64,000 bases of DNA from Pelobates cultripes (GCA_933207985.1 OW240916.1:298781582-298845581); one strand, 5' to 3'. Positions 34,006 through 46,110 are shown, counted from the first letter of the stretch. Translations and numbers: made by a program. Notes: a model not told the origin generated them from the sequence alone.

Positions 34006-35744
34006 TCATAAGTCAGAAACACTAATGTCCCACAAATTGAAAACAGAAAAACATAAAATAGTAATTGTTAAAATAAAAGATAAAGAAACGTATCTAATGG
34101 CCCCAGAAAAATTAGGTAAAGCATTTCAAAGCTTTTATCAGAGCCTATATAATTTACCAGAAGAAACATTTGGGGGGGGGAGAGGGGAAGGAGATTGAGG
34201 AGTTTTTTTTTTTTAAATTCCCATGCCAAAAATCCTACCCGACCAACTAAAGTGGATAAATCAGCCTATAACAGAAGCAGAGGTCAGTAAATCCATAGAT
34301 AAGCTCAAAATTAAGACTGCCCCTGGCCCAGACGGTTTCACAAATACATTTTATAAAATATTGAAAGATCATGTAAAAGGGGCACTCACTAACATCTTCA
34401 ATTACATAATGAAAACAGGAAGCTGTTACTGAGAACTGCTGAGATCGAACACTGTCCCTATCCAAAAAGCAGATCAAGACTCAGAACTGATTGGTAACTT
34501 TAGACCTATATAATTAATCAACACAGATATTAATCCATTCTTTCAGATAGATTAAAAATAGTTATACCACAATTAATCAATAATGACCAAGTGGGATTTA
34601 TACCTGGGAGGTCTTCAATTAACAATATTAGAAAAATAATAAACATCCTAGAAGAAACAGAGATTAAAGAAACCCCTTTTAATACTACTGTCAATAGATG
34701 CAGATAAAGTATTTGACAGAGTCGGGTGGGGTTTCAAGCAAGCTACTTTAAAACAATATGGAATTACAGGATTAATACTACAAGCTATATCCGCTTGCTA
34801 CAGTTCACCTTCAGCCAAAATAACAGGGTCAGGATTCATATCACAAAATTTAGAGTTAAAAATGGGACTAGACAAGGCTGCCCTCTTTCCCCTTTACTAT
34901 ATATAATGGTGCAAGAACCTCTTGCGATCTTAATAAGACAATATAAAAAAATTAAAGGATTTACGAATGCCGTAGGACAAAGCAAACTAAATATCTATGC
35001 AGATGACATCCTACTAACCTTAGAAGAACCAAAAACCTCAGTCCCCATAAAGAATTATTTTAAAGTGTCAAGATATAAAATGTCAGGCTATAAAATGTCA
35101 GGATATAAAATTAATAAAGGGAAATCAATGTTTATAGCAAAAAATCTGAATAAAAAGTTATCTAATTAGCTTATACAAAACCTTGGGCTATCAGAAAACA
35201 AGGATAGATAAAAAATACTTGGGCATAAAATTAACCCAAGATTTAAAATATACAGTAAAAGCCAATTTTCTACTTTTACTTTACAGACTAACAAAAATGT
35301 AAAGGATTGGAAAGGCATGGGATTTTCATGGTCAGGTAGAATATCCTAAAAGCATATATCTTACCAAAATGGTTGTGTTTATGGAGAATGATCCCACTCA
35401 ATTTCATAGAAAATCATTACCACACTCATACTTTCAGAAATTCAGCAAGAGTTAAAATGAAAGTTTTAGCTAGATCAAGGCAGGATGGAGGTTTGGGCTG
35501 TCCAGAAATAACACAATGCTATCAGGCAAATAGACTTTATATTATCGCAAAATATTGCTGCAACCCAAAAAACATGGTATAAAATGGAAAAAAGCTAAGA
35601 CTGGGGTAGAAAATCTAACGTCACTATTTTGGATACTAGATACAAATAAAAAATCTGTCAAAGAGGCACGAACTAAATCCCAGATAACCAAAGAATTAAC
35701 GACTTGGTTGGACAAATTCACAAAAAATACAGAACTTAGAAATA

Positions 35745-36952
35745 TGGAAAAAGAAAAAAACAGCGCTAAATTGCCACAATAAAATTATAAGAAAGGCAGC
35801 ACTCCTCAAAGGGGAGTCCCCAATAATCCCCTAATGGTAACAGATAGCAAGAACAAACAGAGATATAAGGATGCGCCTAAAACTTGATAAAATAAAAGAC
35901 TAAATTAGTCAGATAAAATACAGAATAAAATAAGTAATAAAACAATAGTCCAATAAAATAGGCTTATCACAGTCCGTGAGGGTAGGTCCCACTTGTAAAG
36001 GAATATTCTTTAGGGTGTAGATGGGATCGTATCTTCAAATGTTGAGAATTCAGCATATGTGGAGAGAAAAATAAAAACAGGACTCCAATGGCACAGTAAA
36101 TCGGTGTATAAAATAAATATAAAAGTATAAAATCAGTCTTACTCACACTTTTCAAAGCTAGGATCAGCTCTGATATTGCTCGCGTAAAGTGGAATAATCC
36201 CCACTTCAAGGATATATGGAGTAAATTTTGATAGTTGAATATCTGACGTGGATTCAGCGTTCAATTTGACGTAATACGACCCAGAGGAAAAAATGAAATA
36301 AAATATATAGTGCTCACTGTATGTAATAAAATTAAAAGAAAGTAAAGTATACTACTCATGTAAAGTAGAGCAGACTCAAAACTGCTCAGTGAAGGCGCTC
36401 GGGTGGTATAATCCCCACCTATGGATTCTTTGCACTTCCTGCAGGGTGAGCCGTATACGTAAAATCAATAAAAGAAAATGTATGTAAAATCAGCTAAAGG
36501 AGAAAGCAAATGGCAATAAAGTATTTTATGCCAATAAAATATCTTTATTATAAAATTAAGAACAAAATCTATTAATATCTAAACGCGTTTCACCTTAACA
36601 GGCTTCTTCAAGTAGATAGTGGGAAAGAGGGCTCCTGATCCTAGCTCTGAAAAGTGTGAGTAAGACTGATTTTATACTTTTATATTTATTTTATACACCG
36701 ATTTACTGTGCCATTGGAGTCCTGTCTTTATTTTTCTCTCCACATATGCTGAATTCTCAACATTTGAAGATACGATCCCATCTACACCCTAAAGAATATT
36801 CCTTTACAAGTGGGACCTATCCTCACGGACTGTGATAAGCCTATTTTATTGGACTATTGTTTTATTACTTATTTTATTCTGTATTTTATCTGACTAATTT
36901 AGTCTTTTATTTTATCAAGTTTTAGGCGCATCCTTATATCTCTGTTTGTTCT
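35745..36952 (-). mobile_element. hammerhead inverted-repeat element with 14-bp target duplication
   Basis: Flanked by AGAACTTAGAAATA at 35731-35744 and 36953-36966, and removing it rejoins the LINE. Arms 35850-36167 and 36635-36952 (318 bp) are inverted copies with few differences. A 467-bp spacer holds the hammerhead on the minus strand. A single-copy tail (35745-35849) is at the left, the 3' end in the minus sense. No protein is encoded. Confidence 0.85.
36576..36618 (-). ncRNA. hammerhead-like motif with one extra core base
   Basis: Minus strand: helix I TATCTA, core CTTGAAGA (one U more than CTGANGA), helix II GCC/GGT, GAA, self-complementary ACGCGT, T at the cleavage position, TAGATA. 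The two helix I strands pair over 6 bp, which supports a hammerhead origin despite the inserted base. Confidence 0.6.
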
Positions 36953-38660
36953 AGAACTTAGAAATAGTATAATAGATGTGCTTCCTTCCTTAGCATTACA
37001 GACATGTTGGATAACATAAAAATAGATACCTTGAACGCCGGGGGGATAAGGGAATTTAAAAACATAATAATAGAACAAAAAATCTAAACATTTAACCAAA
37101 TAGTGGAGGAATTCAAAAGACATTTTTAACTATTTACAAATTAAGGGTTTCTTAACAAAGTATTTCCTCCAAAAAGAAGGGGAAAGAATTACAATCCTCA
37201 AACATTTATTTGAATTAAAGAACTATAGAAACCTTATGGCAAAATGCGCCACGGTTATATACACATGGAGAATTAATTGACAAATGGGAAAAAGAACTAC
37301 ACATACACCTTGAAGAAGAAGAGTGGATATGCTCTCTCAATAGACTAAATAAACACGTACACTGCCTAAATCTTACGAAAAAACCCAATTTAAGATTTCA
37401 AACAGAGTGCATTTAACACCAAAACAATTAAAAAAAATCTTCCCAGAGTCATCATATAGATGCTGAAAATGTAACATAAATTAAGGCAATTTAATCCATA
37501 GTTGGTGGCAGTATAAATACATAAATACATTTTGGGAAGATGTAATTGAGACTATGTATAAAATAACAAACACAAAATTAGCTTTCAAACCAGAAGTAGT
37601 TCTGCTAAATTTGCACTGGCCAAAAATGACCAAAAAAATATTAATGATAACACTACACATAATTACAGCAGCTAAATTACTCTTAGCAAGAAACTGGAAA
37701 ACAGAGATAATCCCACGCATCCAAGAATTAATAACACAAGTCATTTGGCAAGCAAGAATGCAAAGGGGAATCTTGGTGAATTTAGGTAACAGATATACTC
37801 AAATAGAAGACTGGGATACCTGCAAAGATACAATGGAAATGATAAGCTAAAAGAAGGTATAGATCTCATCCACTAAAAGGGCAGGAAAAAAACAGAATTA
37901 TAAAATAAAGATATCATACTATATATGTGACTCTCACTCTCTCCAAAAAAGTAAAATTATAAAATTAACTAGGCAAATAAGTACATAAATAAATAAAACT
38001 AGGGTTAGAGGGGGGAGGGACAAGGGGACTCGGGAGGGGGGCGGGAGGGAAATTAATAAGAAAATGTGAAATATTGATGATGACAAAAATACCATGGCCT
38101 GAAATAGAGAAGCACTAGCATACTATACAGTATAAGGCAGGTACACGTCTGAAAAAAATAAATAAAATAAATAATAAATAAAAAAAATTCATAAGCCAAT
38201 TTAATGGCCACTGTAAGCCATTAAGAAGAAGAAACAAAAGGTGTAGCACTTATTTAAAGGTTCAAATTACATTAAAGACAACAATCAGGATACATCCACT
38301 TATATAAATCTTCAAAAGTCTACAAAAGTAAATATAATCACATAGTGCAAATCGTTAAAAAATAATAATAAGGTGATAAAATTATATGTACAGGACACTC
38401 ACAAATGGGGAGCTATAAGACCTAGCTCCGGTGTGGATAACCTCGGGTCCGTTTAGGTGACCCACCCCTATGCAAGGTGGATGTCCAATCATTGAGCCCC
38501 TATGGCTCTGCAGTATTGCGTTGTGTAGTTCAGGACTACACTCCCTCTTTATGAAGGTGATTCCGGAGACCAGGGTAAAAATACAATTAGATGTATTAAT
38601 ACACTTTTAAAAACATACAAATAAAAAGTAAGAGATGGACCAATGTCCTTTGCAAATAAT

Positions 38661-38703
38661 CCCAGAATGCGTTTCACTACCAACGTAGTTTCCTCAGTCG
38701 GGT
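38661..38703 (-). ncRNA. hammerhead motif in the Penelope-like terminal region
   Basis: Minus strand: CCCGA, core CTGAGGA (the seventh core position is free), helix II ACTAC/GTAGT, GAAAC, GCATT, CTGGG. Helix I can pair CCCG with TGGG (one G-U). The helix III word ACGCAT is one change from the self-complementary ACGCGT seen in other copies. It lies downstream of the endonuclease of the same strand, where Penelope elements keep their ribozyme. Confidence 0.65.
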
Positions 38704-39520
38704 GAAGTGTATGCTGATCCCTGGTTCTCCGGTCTGTGTTAATATACCTCTTTAATGAGGAGATAGGTATCCAGTGTGCTTGTTCTGTTATGCAATTGCC
38801 AACCTTGGTAATGCGATGTGGTCCAAGCCTCAATGTGATGGTCGGCATTCATCACGGCGGATGCTCTCACCTGAGGTCCGTCGTGTATGTTGTGTTTCAA
38901 GCCTCTTTCTGAGATAGCAGTGATGTCATCTTTCCATGGGCTTTCAATCTCGAAAGTTGAAATCATCTCTTTTTGTGGTTTAGACAGGGTATTTCTGATA
39001 CTTCTTTAACTTAAATGTCCTTTTATACTAGAATATAATGAGGTTTCCTGGCATATATGTTGTGATCTTAAAAGCTTTCATAGATATTTTGAACGATATA
39101 TATATATATATATATATGAAAAAACAGAGAAAAAGAGGACATGTATTAAAACTGTATATGTAATATATCATAAATAGAACTCTAAATATAGTATTAAATT
39201 AATATATAACATTGTTGCTATTGTATTAAATTATTATAAAAGTGCAAAGTAATTCCCATAATATTAAATACCAGTGCATTGCCTAATACATATAATGCTG
39301 AACAGAAAAATTAGAACATTTTAAACAAAAGGACTGTTGGTAACTTGTAACAGTAATATTCCAAACGTTATAATAATCATATGGATACGAGGAAAATATT
39401 AAAATAGAAACTTTTTGGTGACTTCTTTAATGTGGGCATCTTTAAACTTCTATTAAAAGAATAGGAAAAAAAGAGGATTGAAAAAAATTATTTTTAATAA
39501 TTCATAAAAAATGACATAAT

Positions 39521-39733
39521 TCAAAATCTGAATTTAATCCATGTGGAATGAATGTTCATATTAAAAATCCACTCCATCTCGGATTTTCCAATCCTTTGGA
39601 TAAAATCCCCACCTCTCCAATTTTTTTCCACCTTTTTCAAACCCACAAAAAATAAACTTTTTGGTTTTTGATTGTGAAAATGTTTAAAACAACTTGAGAC
39701 ACTATGATTATCAAAACCTTTAAGTATATTTTG
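39521..39733 (-). pseudogene. Penelope endonuclease C-terminal part
   Basis: The minus frame reads NIQNILKGFDNHSVSSCFK, then KKVEKNWRGGDFI and SEMEWIFNMN, ending in TGA at 39521-39523. This is the C-terminal signature of the Penelope GIY-YIG domain (HSVS-HF, RGGD, E--WI--L). It is cut from the rest of the domain by the LTR at 39739-40812. Confidence 0.7.
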
Positions 39734-39738
39734 GATAT

Positions 39739-40812
39739 TGTAACATCACCCCCGAGTATAGAAGGGGTTAAAGCCGTTTAGGATATTTCCTTCCCGAACA
39801 CAAAGGCAGTTACCGAACACTCCAATCTGCCGAACAAGCAAGCATACAAATAATCCACACTCCAAACAGCCGAACAGGAAAACCATATGAATAATCCCCC
39901 CCAAGTACGAGACGAGGCTCTGTATTGTATTGTAATCTGGTTTAATGTGGGCTATATGCCAGCCTTTTAGGCAGGTCTGCCACCAGGTGGACATTCCCAT
40001 AGGGGACCTGGTGGAAAACTGGGACAAGAATAGTACAGTAGCCAATCACAGTGTTACAGACATAAACACTCCCCTCTAACTGTATAGGACCCTCCTCTCT
40101 ATCCTGGAGATAATTGGGAAGTAACTCAATTATCTCCAAGGATAGAGGACAAACTCCATTTTATACAGAAGATACAAAATACATAAAAATATATAATACT
40201 GAAACTACCGAATGAAACATGCACATTCAACTTATCCCCAGATAGCTTAGATCTGAGCGCACAATATTACCGAACAGCACTCAGATCACATACATACAGT
40301 TCAATCGCCATGGAGCCAAAGTCTTTCACATAGTCTTTCATCATACGAATGAGCTCTATGGGATAGCTATCTGGGGTGACTCCGTTCGTAAGAAAAAGTA
40401 CCGAACGGTACGGCGTTTGTATGATTGAAGAACATAAGAAGGGAGGTCGGCGGCTTCAGCGGGGTTCGTGGGAAAATAGTGTCCGTTTTCAGTTCCATGA
40501 AATCATCAATGAACACCGTTGGGCATTCGTATGTCCAAGATGGCCGCAGCCACCACGTGTTCGTTCATACGAACGACGACCACCCAGCCGATATTTGAAA
40601 ATTAGGAAGTGTCTGTGGTTAATTAACAACATTCTAATGAGGCCAAGAGGTTAACAAGCAGCACACTTCCATACTGGGTGGCCAGCCGTTCGGCAGTTCT
40701 TTCGGTAAAACAAGGGAATAAATGTAGGGACTGTACGGACAGGGAAATAGCCGAACAAACAGATGAACCAAGGAGAAATAAAAGTAGTTTAAAGAAAGAT
40801 GGGTCTGTCACA
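39739..40812. mobile_element. solo LTR with 5-bp target duplication
   Basis: 1,074 bp beginning TGTAACATCACCCCCG and ending GGGTCTGTCACA. It is flanked by GATAT on both sides (39734-39738, 40813-40817). Removing it and one GATAT rejoins the Penelope endonuclease frame, so the insertion is proved by its context. It contains AATAAA-type words (about 40709 and 40780) but no internal genes. It probably arose by recombination between the two LTRs of a Gypsy-like or similar element. Confidence 0.85.
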
Positions 40813-40819
40813 GATATGT

Positions 40820-41370
40820 TATCCTATTCTAACATATAAAGGTCTAGTAATGCAGCCTACATACTTTAAATTACAGGGACATTTTAAATTAAATTTTTAG
40901 AATAACACGTAATAAAATCCTTTATGGGTATGGATTCTCCCTCCTTTTTATTAACCTAAGTGATAGTTCTTTTGACATTTCCTGATTTTCTACATGCTGT
41001 GCATTGACCAAAGCAATAGAAACCATTTTCATTGTTAAAAATAGTTAAGGGATTCTTTCTTTCTTTTATAAAACTGTTAACCAAGGAACTTCACGCCTCT
41101 ATGTATGAATCTAGGATTTTTTGGTAAAAAATAATTCAAAAGAGGATCTTGCAATAGTAAAGGCCAGTATTTGGTTATGATATTACATACTTGGTCATTT
41201 TTAACAGTGTAATTACAAATGAAAGGAACGTCTTTTATGGGTCGATCTTGTTTAACTTTATATTGTAACATGTCTTTTCTTTCTTTGTGTTTTATTTCCA
41301 TTCTTGGTACTTCTAATTTCTGTTCCTCATAACCTTTATCTACAAAATCTTTTTTGATTCTCAAGGATTG
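40820..41370 (-). pseudogene. Penelope linker and GIY-YIG N-terminal part, frameshifted
   Basis: The minus frame 41364-41077 reads ...ICNYTVKNDQVCNIITKYWPLLL...KNPRFIHRG, the linker typical of Penelope proteins. Further on, in other frames, Cys-rich CTACRKSG and then CPCNLKYVGCITRPLYVRI correspond to the zinc-binding and GIY-YIG start of the endonuclease. A stop and at least two shifts interrupt it. Confidence 0.65.
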
Positions 41371-41499
41371 ATCCTCATAAGTTTCTAAGTCTGTGCAGTT
41401 CTGGCGAATTCTTAAAAATGTACCTTTCGGGGCGTCTTCTAGCCAAGGGGCATAATGGCAACTTTCACGCTCAATAAAACTATTGCAATCTACAGGTTT

Positions 41500-42400
41500 A
41501 AAATGATTTGTCTTTATTGTCCTTTCTTGAATAAAAATCTTAAGGTCTAAAAAGATTATTTCCTTTTTGCTCCAGGTACTGTTTAAGTCACCATGTATTA
41601 TTGTTTAAAAAGTTTAAGAATGCTTCTAATCCTTTTGAATTGCCTTTCCAAATGAACAGAATATCATCAATGAATCAACCATAGGAAACTAAGCTATCCC
41701 CCCCAGCTATGGCTGCCAAAAATATATGTCTCTTCCCAAAATGACATAAAGAGATTAGCATAGCTGGGTCAAACTTTGTTCCCATGGCCGTTCCATTGGT
41801 CTGTAGATAAAATTCTTCTCTGAACCACAATAAATTGTTTTTTTTTTAAATCAACTGAATACCCTCTAAAATATAATTTACTTGGTGAGTTAAAAAAACT
41901 GTAGATAAATTTAAATAGTGTTCCACTGTCTTACATCCATATTCACTGTGAATATTACTGTACAGTGCTGTGATGTCACATGTGACTAAAATATATTCAC
42001 TATCCCATTTAAAACCTTTTAAAAGTTTTAAAACAGACATTGTATATTTAATATAAGATTTTGTTTTTGGAACAAGGGGTTGTAACACAACATCTATGTA
42101 CTGGTACAGCCTACTAGAAACAGCATCCACTCCAACTATGGTAGGTCTGCCTGGGGGATTGTTATCATTTTTATGAACTTTCGGCAAAAAATAAAATAAG
42201 GGCATCTTAGGATATTTGATGTAAAGAAAACTGAATTCTTTCTTATTTAGAATTCCTTCGTTAAAAGAAAATCTTATTGATTCTTTTACTTGGATTTCCA
42301 CTTAATTTTTTTATATGTATTCATATCATTCAATATTCTATCAGCCTCTGTATTGTAAAATTCTTTGGACATTAAAACTATCACTCCATATTCCGGCCCC
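41500..42400 (-). pseudogene. Penelope-like reverse transcriptase, broken
   Basis: The minus frame 42301-41846 reads FYFLPKVHKNDNNPPGRPTI (finger region), then LVTCDITALYSNIH, matching the family pattern D(V)-SLYTNI. Further down, other frames read GTKFDPA, and VSYG-FIDDILFIWKGN, the catalytic (Y/F)IDD block of Penelope RTs. Upstream of 42301 a frame reads GVIVLMSKEFYNTEADRIL. Telomerase-like RT of Penelope type; not functional as read. Confidence 0.72.
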
Positions 42401-42404
42401 GGTC

Positions 42405-42917
42405 TCTTTGTAGTGCGCTGGGGAGGGGGAGCAGAGACAGAACAGCCAGCTCCCCCTGCAGCCGCCAGAACAGCCAGCTTCCCCTACGGCTGCCTAAAGA
42501 GCTCCCTCTGCGGCCGCAGGTGAGCCAGCTGCCTGCCCGGCCCCAGGTGCCGACGGCCCACCAGGAAATTTCCCGATATCCCGGTGGGCCAGTCCGGCCC
42601 TGTGGTCACCCCTTTTGGCAGTTCTGGTCACGTGATTGGTGTCAGTGGCACACCCTTTTACCCCGCCCATTGACTCCCTGCTTCACTGCTATTAGGGGGT
42701 ATGGATTTACTTGAAAGATGAAAGCATAAATTAGAGAGAGATTAGCATAGGGTATGTGTTTTTGTATAGCTGCATCCTTTCCCTCCAACATCATCTCCAT
42801 CAGATACACGACGCTTGGGAGGTATGGTTGTTTCAGTGTTTTTGGTCGATAAGATTCTGTAATTAGGCCCATCATAATTGTCAGCTCCAGGCCCACTGGG
42901 CTCTTAATCTGGCCCTG
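42405..42917. mobile_element. hAT-like element, left end missing
   Basis: The right 317 bp match 7119-7430 closely and end TTAATCTGGCCCTG. The left end has no CAGGGCC terminus. It meets Penelope RT sequence directly at about 42405, while the right flank reads DIRS-type Gag. The left part and some flank have probably been deleted. Confidence 0.7.
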
Positions 42918-43140
42918 TAGTCATATCTAGAAGAAATTCGTTAGACAAACGCAAAAGGTTAAATAACTTAGACAGGTCTTTATCAGATTTATCTGTAACC
43001 ATATCCTCCATGGATAGCAGTCACAAATTCTGTGCTTTTGCTACTGCTGCCCTGGAAATAGCCATTTTACACTGGTATCCTGCAGCCTGATATGCCCTTC
43101 TGTATGAAGTCTCAGCACGTTTGTCCATGACGACATCAGA
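42918..43140 (-). pseudogene. DIRS-type Gag-like fragment
   Basis: The minus frame reads AGYQCKMAISRAAVAKAQNL, a stop, then LLSMEDMVTDKSDKDLSKLF and LRLSNEFLLDM. This recalls the alpha-helical Gag region of DIRS-order elements, where repeated Ala/Arg helices precede a Trp-Leu motif. The match is from memory and moderate. Confidence 0.35.
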
Positions 43141-43294
43141 GCTGGGAGGCAATGACTGCCCCGGTCACTCCTCCTAGCAATCATAGAGAGTCGCACAGGA
43201 GGAAGGAGAGGAGGGAGTCATAGTGAGAACTCTGACTCCTATCAGCCTGAGCCACCACTGGACACCACGGAAGTCAAAAAACATTTTGTATATG

Positions 43295-43530
43295 TGACTT
43301 TATATGTGTGTGTTTGTATGTATGTGTTTGTGTATGTGTGTCTGTATGAATGTTTCTCTGTATATATGTGTGTCTGTATGTATGTGTGTGTATATGTCTC
43401 TCTGTGTGTGTATGTGTGTCTCTATGTTTGTATGTGTGTGTATTTCGGTCTGTGTGTCTGTATATGTGTCTCTGTGTGTCTATGTGTGTGTGTCTACATG
43501 TGTATCTGTTTGTCTGCATGTGTGAGAGGG
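43295..43530. repeat. TG-rich microsatellite
   Basis: TATG, TGTG and TCTG words throughout. The Cys/Val/Met-rich open frames (plus) and Thr/His-rich frames (minus) are translations of it. It is followed by GGGGCCCCGTGG, as at the CA-rich tract near 56290, so both may lie in copies of one repeat. Confidence 0.85.
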
Positions 43531-43540
43531 AACATATGGG

Positions 43541-44225
43541 ACAGGGATGATAGATGTATGGGGGGTCCCATAGCAATTTTCGGGGCCCCGTGGTTTCTAG
43601 TCACGCCTCTGGCTGCTCCCCGTGTTTTCATCAAGATTGCAAAGAGGAAAACCCAGCAATCATCATTATAACTTCTCTTAATTATTTTTTTTAATATAAT
43701 TGATATAATAATAAGTTGACAACTCTGTATTGGCATAGCAAAAATATTGCATTTTAGTTTGGACAATATTGTAGTCATGTTTGTATCTTGGCCTGTCCAA
43801 ATGTTTCCCCGGACAGCATGAGAAATGTTTGGCAGAGCCAAACCATCACATAACTTATGAGCATTGAACATCCCAAACACAATTTCACATTCAGGAAAAA
43901 TAAATGGTGCACAATTCTGCTGAAGAAAAAGATTTCAAGTAAACTTAAAAGCATCATCATGACTTATGTTCCTTGAATAGGAAATCGTAAAAAGAGATTT
44001 GCAAAAAAAGACTGCATAAAAATGTCAAACTTTAGGCTTGTATTTGTTCAAGTGTTTTTAAGTACTAACTGTATATGTTCATTAAAAAGGTGACTATCAG
44101 GGCAGAGCCTGACACTTGAGCAGCTTGGATGCCATTCTCATGAGCTCCAGCAACTTGGTTCCAAACCACAAAATATTGTGGTTTAAGGTGAAATATTGGG
44201 AAAGACATTACATACCTTCTCTCCC
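43541..44225. other. non-coding
   Basis: No gene recognised. AT-rich with ordinary complexity. Confidence 0.45.
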
Positions 44226-46110
44226 TGAGGAAGCGGGTGACCGGCACATGCCTTTCCTGTACAATCAGACGGGCAGGAGAACTCTCTGACGATCAGGGGC
44301 CTACCCTGCCCTCCCACCTGCTAAGGCCTTCCCACTCGACTGGGCACCTGTCCTGGAGGCATTAGGCCCTCCCCAGCTGCCTGACAAGAATCACCCACAC
44401 AGTACTAGCACAATGAGCCGCCGATCCCAAAAACCACAAGCAGATGGGAATAAAAACACCTGTGATATTGGGGACCTGCTACAACACTCCACGGCCCAGA
44501 GGGTACCAACCCCAGACCCGGAGGCCTGCTCCACATGCTTGGACTTACCACCGGAGACAATGGCAGAACCCACACCACCCCTAGCACTCTCCGCGACATT
44601 GACGGATGGGGATGCGCCGAATGCCGCCATGAAAGAAGATATCCACAATATCATGATGGAGATGCAACAGATGTTCGCAGCTGACGTGGACCTGCTATGC
44701 ACCGAAGTTCAGGGGGTGACAGCCCGGATACAGGCCACCGAAAAGGATGTCACGGACATGAGACAGGACGTACAGGGCCTCAAAGACTATACTCCAATTA
44801 CAAACCTCCCACGCTATGATGCACACTAAGCTAGATCTTGCAGAAGATCGAAATCAGAGAGTCAATCTAAAGATAAGAGGGGTCCATGACGATATCAGCC
44901 CGGCGGAATTACCTCACTACCTCCAACGCCTGTTAACCACTATCTTGCCGCACGCACAGGCCAAAAAGGTAACGTTTGATAACTGCTTTCGGGTCAACAA
45001 GCCTATGCAGGCACCATCTACTGCTAGCCGAGACGTGATTGTACGCTGTCATTCAAGCTCCGACAGGAACCGGATAATGACAGTGGTTAGAAATAAAGCC
45101 CTGCTCGACTTAGAGTCCTCCTGTATCACGTTCTTCCAGGACTTAACCAGGAAAACGCTGCAATGGAGAAAGTCCTTTGGCCCGATCACTAATCAGCTCC
45201 GCACAGCTGGAGTGGAGTACAGATGGGGCATACCTAGGTCTTTGACTGTGGTTAAAAATTGCTCCACACTCTCACCTCTATGTCAGAAGCAGCCTCCTTT
45301 TCTGAAAGCTTTGGGATTCTCACCACAACCGTCGACTACAGCAGAACCCTCCAAGCAACACATGTGGGACCCTGCAAAGTCTGTCCTGTTCACACCGTGT
45401 AGAGGAGGATGGCTAGGGGCACCTACCTAACTTACGCTCTAACGATATGGCACCTCTCAAGTTATACCATTCTAAACAAATAATGTTTTTGTTTTTTTTC
45501 TGTTTTCCTTTTCTTTACCTCGTTTATGTTTCTAATGCAACGTTACCTTGTTAGACATACATAGACCACAATGTGGGTCCCTTTGCCCTGGCGAGCAGTC
45601 TGTTCAGTGCCATACGAACCGTATGATGACAAACTGCGCATTCTCCCCCCAGTGGCTCCCCTTTGGTTAGGGGTCGTATAACATCAGACAGAACACATAG
45701 GTCCTGGGCTATAAACTTATTCCCCATTAGGCAGTATCCTCCGCATGTGGTTAGCCTTTACCACACACAAGGGCACAGCAGAGCTAGAATCTGCCCTTAT
45801 AAGGTTTGCTAACCGCAGCAACTCCATGCATGTTTTATAGAAACCCGTAAACCCACGCGGTCCAGCAAGACTTCATACATAATACCAGTGGTGGCAAGTT
45901 TACTTGCGATGGCTTCACACACCAAAGCCACTATAGACTAAGCTTGTTCATATACTTCAAGTTTTACATACTATTTAAAAATGTGCATTGTTATCCTATG
46001 CTACAAATGTTAAACTCTGCCTTTTGACAAGCCTGTACCAGCTGTTGTGGTGATACAAGCCTATTTGAATACTCTATGCACAACCAAAATAAAAAATGTT
46101 AATTTCTTTT
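44226..46110 (+). mobile_element. L1/Tx1-like LINE with ORF1 but no ORF2
   Basis: A 5' region, ORF1 in two frames (44413-45430), about 650 bp without any endonuclease or RT similarity, and an A-rich end (AAAATAAAAAATG, about 46088). Either ORF2 has been deleted, or this is a half-LINE that moves with help from other LINEs. Confidence 0.6.
44413..45430 (+). pseudogene. L1-type ORF1 protein, one frameshift
   Basis: An RNA-binding chaperone of L1-like LINEs. The first piece (44413-44829, from ATG) has a polar N-terminus and a heptad-like helix (MKEDIHNIMMEMQQMF...DVTDMRQDVQ, residues about 75-125). The second piece (44816-45430, overlapping, next frame) begins with NQRVNLKIRGVHDD, the start of the RRM-like domain. 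It then has the RVNK and RDVIVRCHSSSDRN... blocks and the C-terminal domain. The frames overlap by 14 bp, so one indel near 44820 explains the split. Confidence 0.75.

Larger units (their letters stand above)
34013..37912 (+). mobile_element. second L1/Tx1-like LINE, decayed and split
   Basis: Related to the LINE at 1062-4911: TAPGPDGF (34310), NGTRQGCPLSPLLY (34860), YADD (34996-35007) and the C-terminal block LNLHWPKMTKK...LLARNWK (37605-37700). The RT is broken by many stops and shifts. A 1.2-kb hammerhead element sits between its two halves. An 18-bp word (TATAAAATGTCAGGC-type) is tandemly repeated at about 35073-35108. The copy ends near AATAAAGAT at 37904. Confidence 0.75.
38200..43140 (-). 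mobile_element. Penelope-like retroelement, decayed, plus junk at its 5' side
   Basis: In the minus sense: RT (about 42400-41500), linker, GIY-YIG-type endonuclease (about 41100-40820, continued 39733-39521 after an LTR insertion), a long 3' region and a hammerhead at 38661-38703. The region right of 42400 is a hAT-like fragment and a DIRS-type Gag-like fragment, so the true 5' part is lost. Many stops and frameshifts. Confidence 0.7.

Noticed and set aside
43274..43671. Overlapping 60-125 aa open frames on both strands, rich in Cys/Val/Met or Thr/His
   Set aside because: They are translations of a TG-rich microsatellite.
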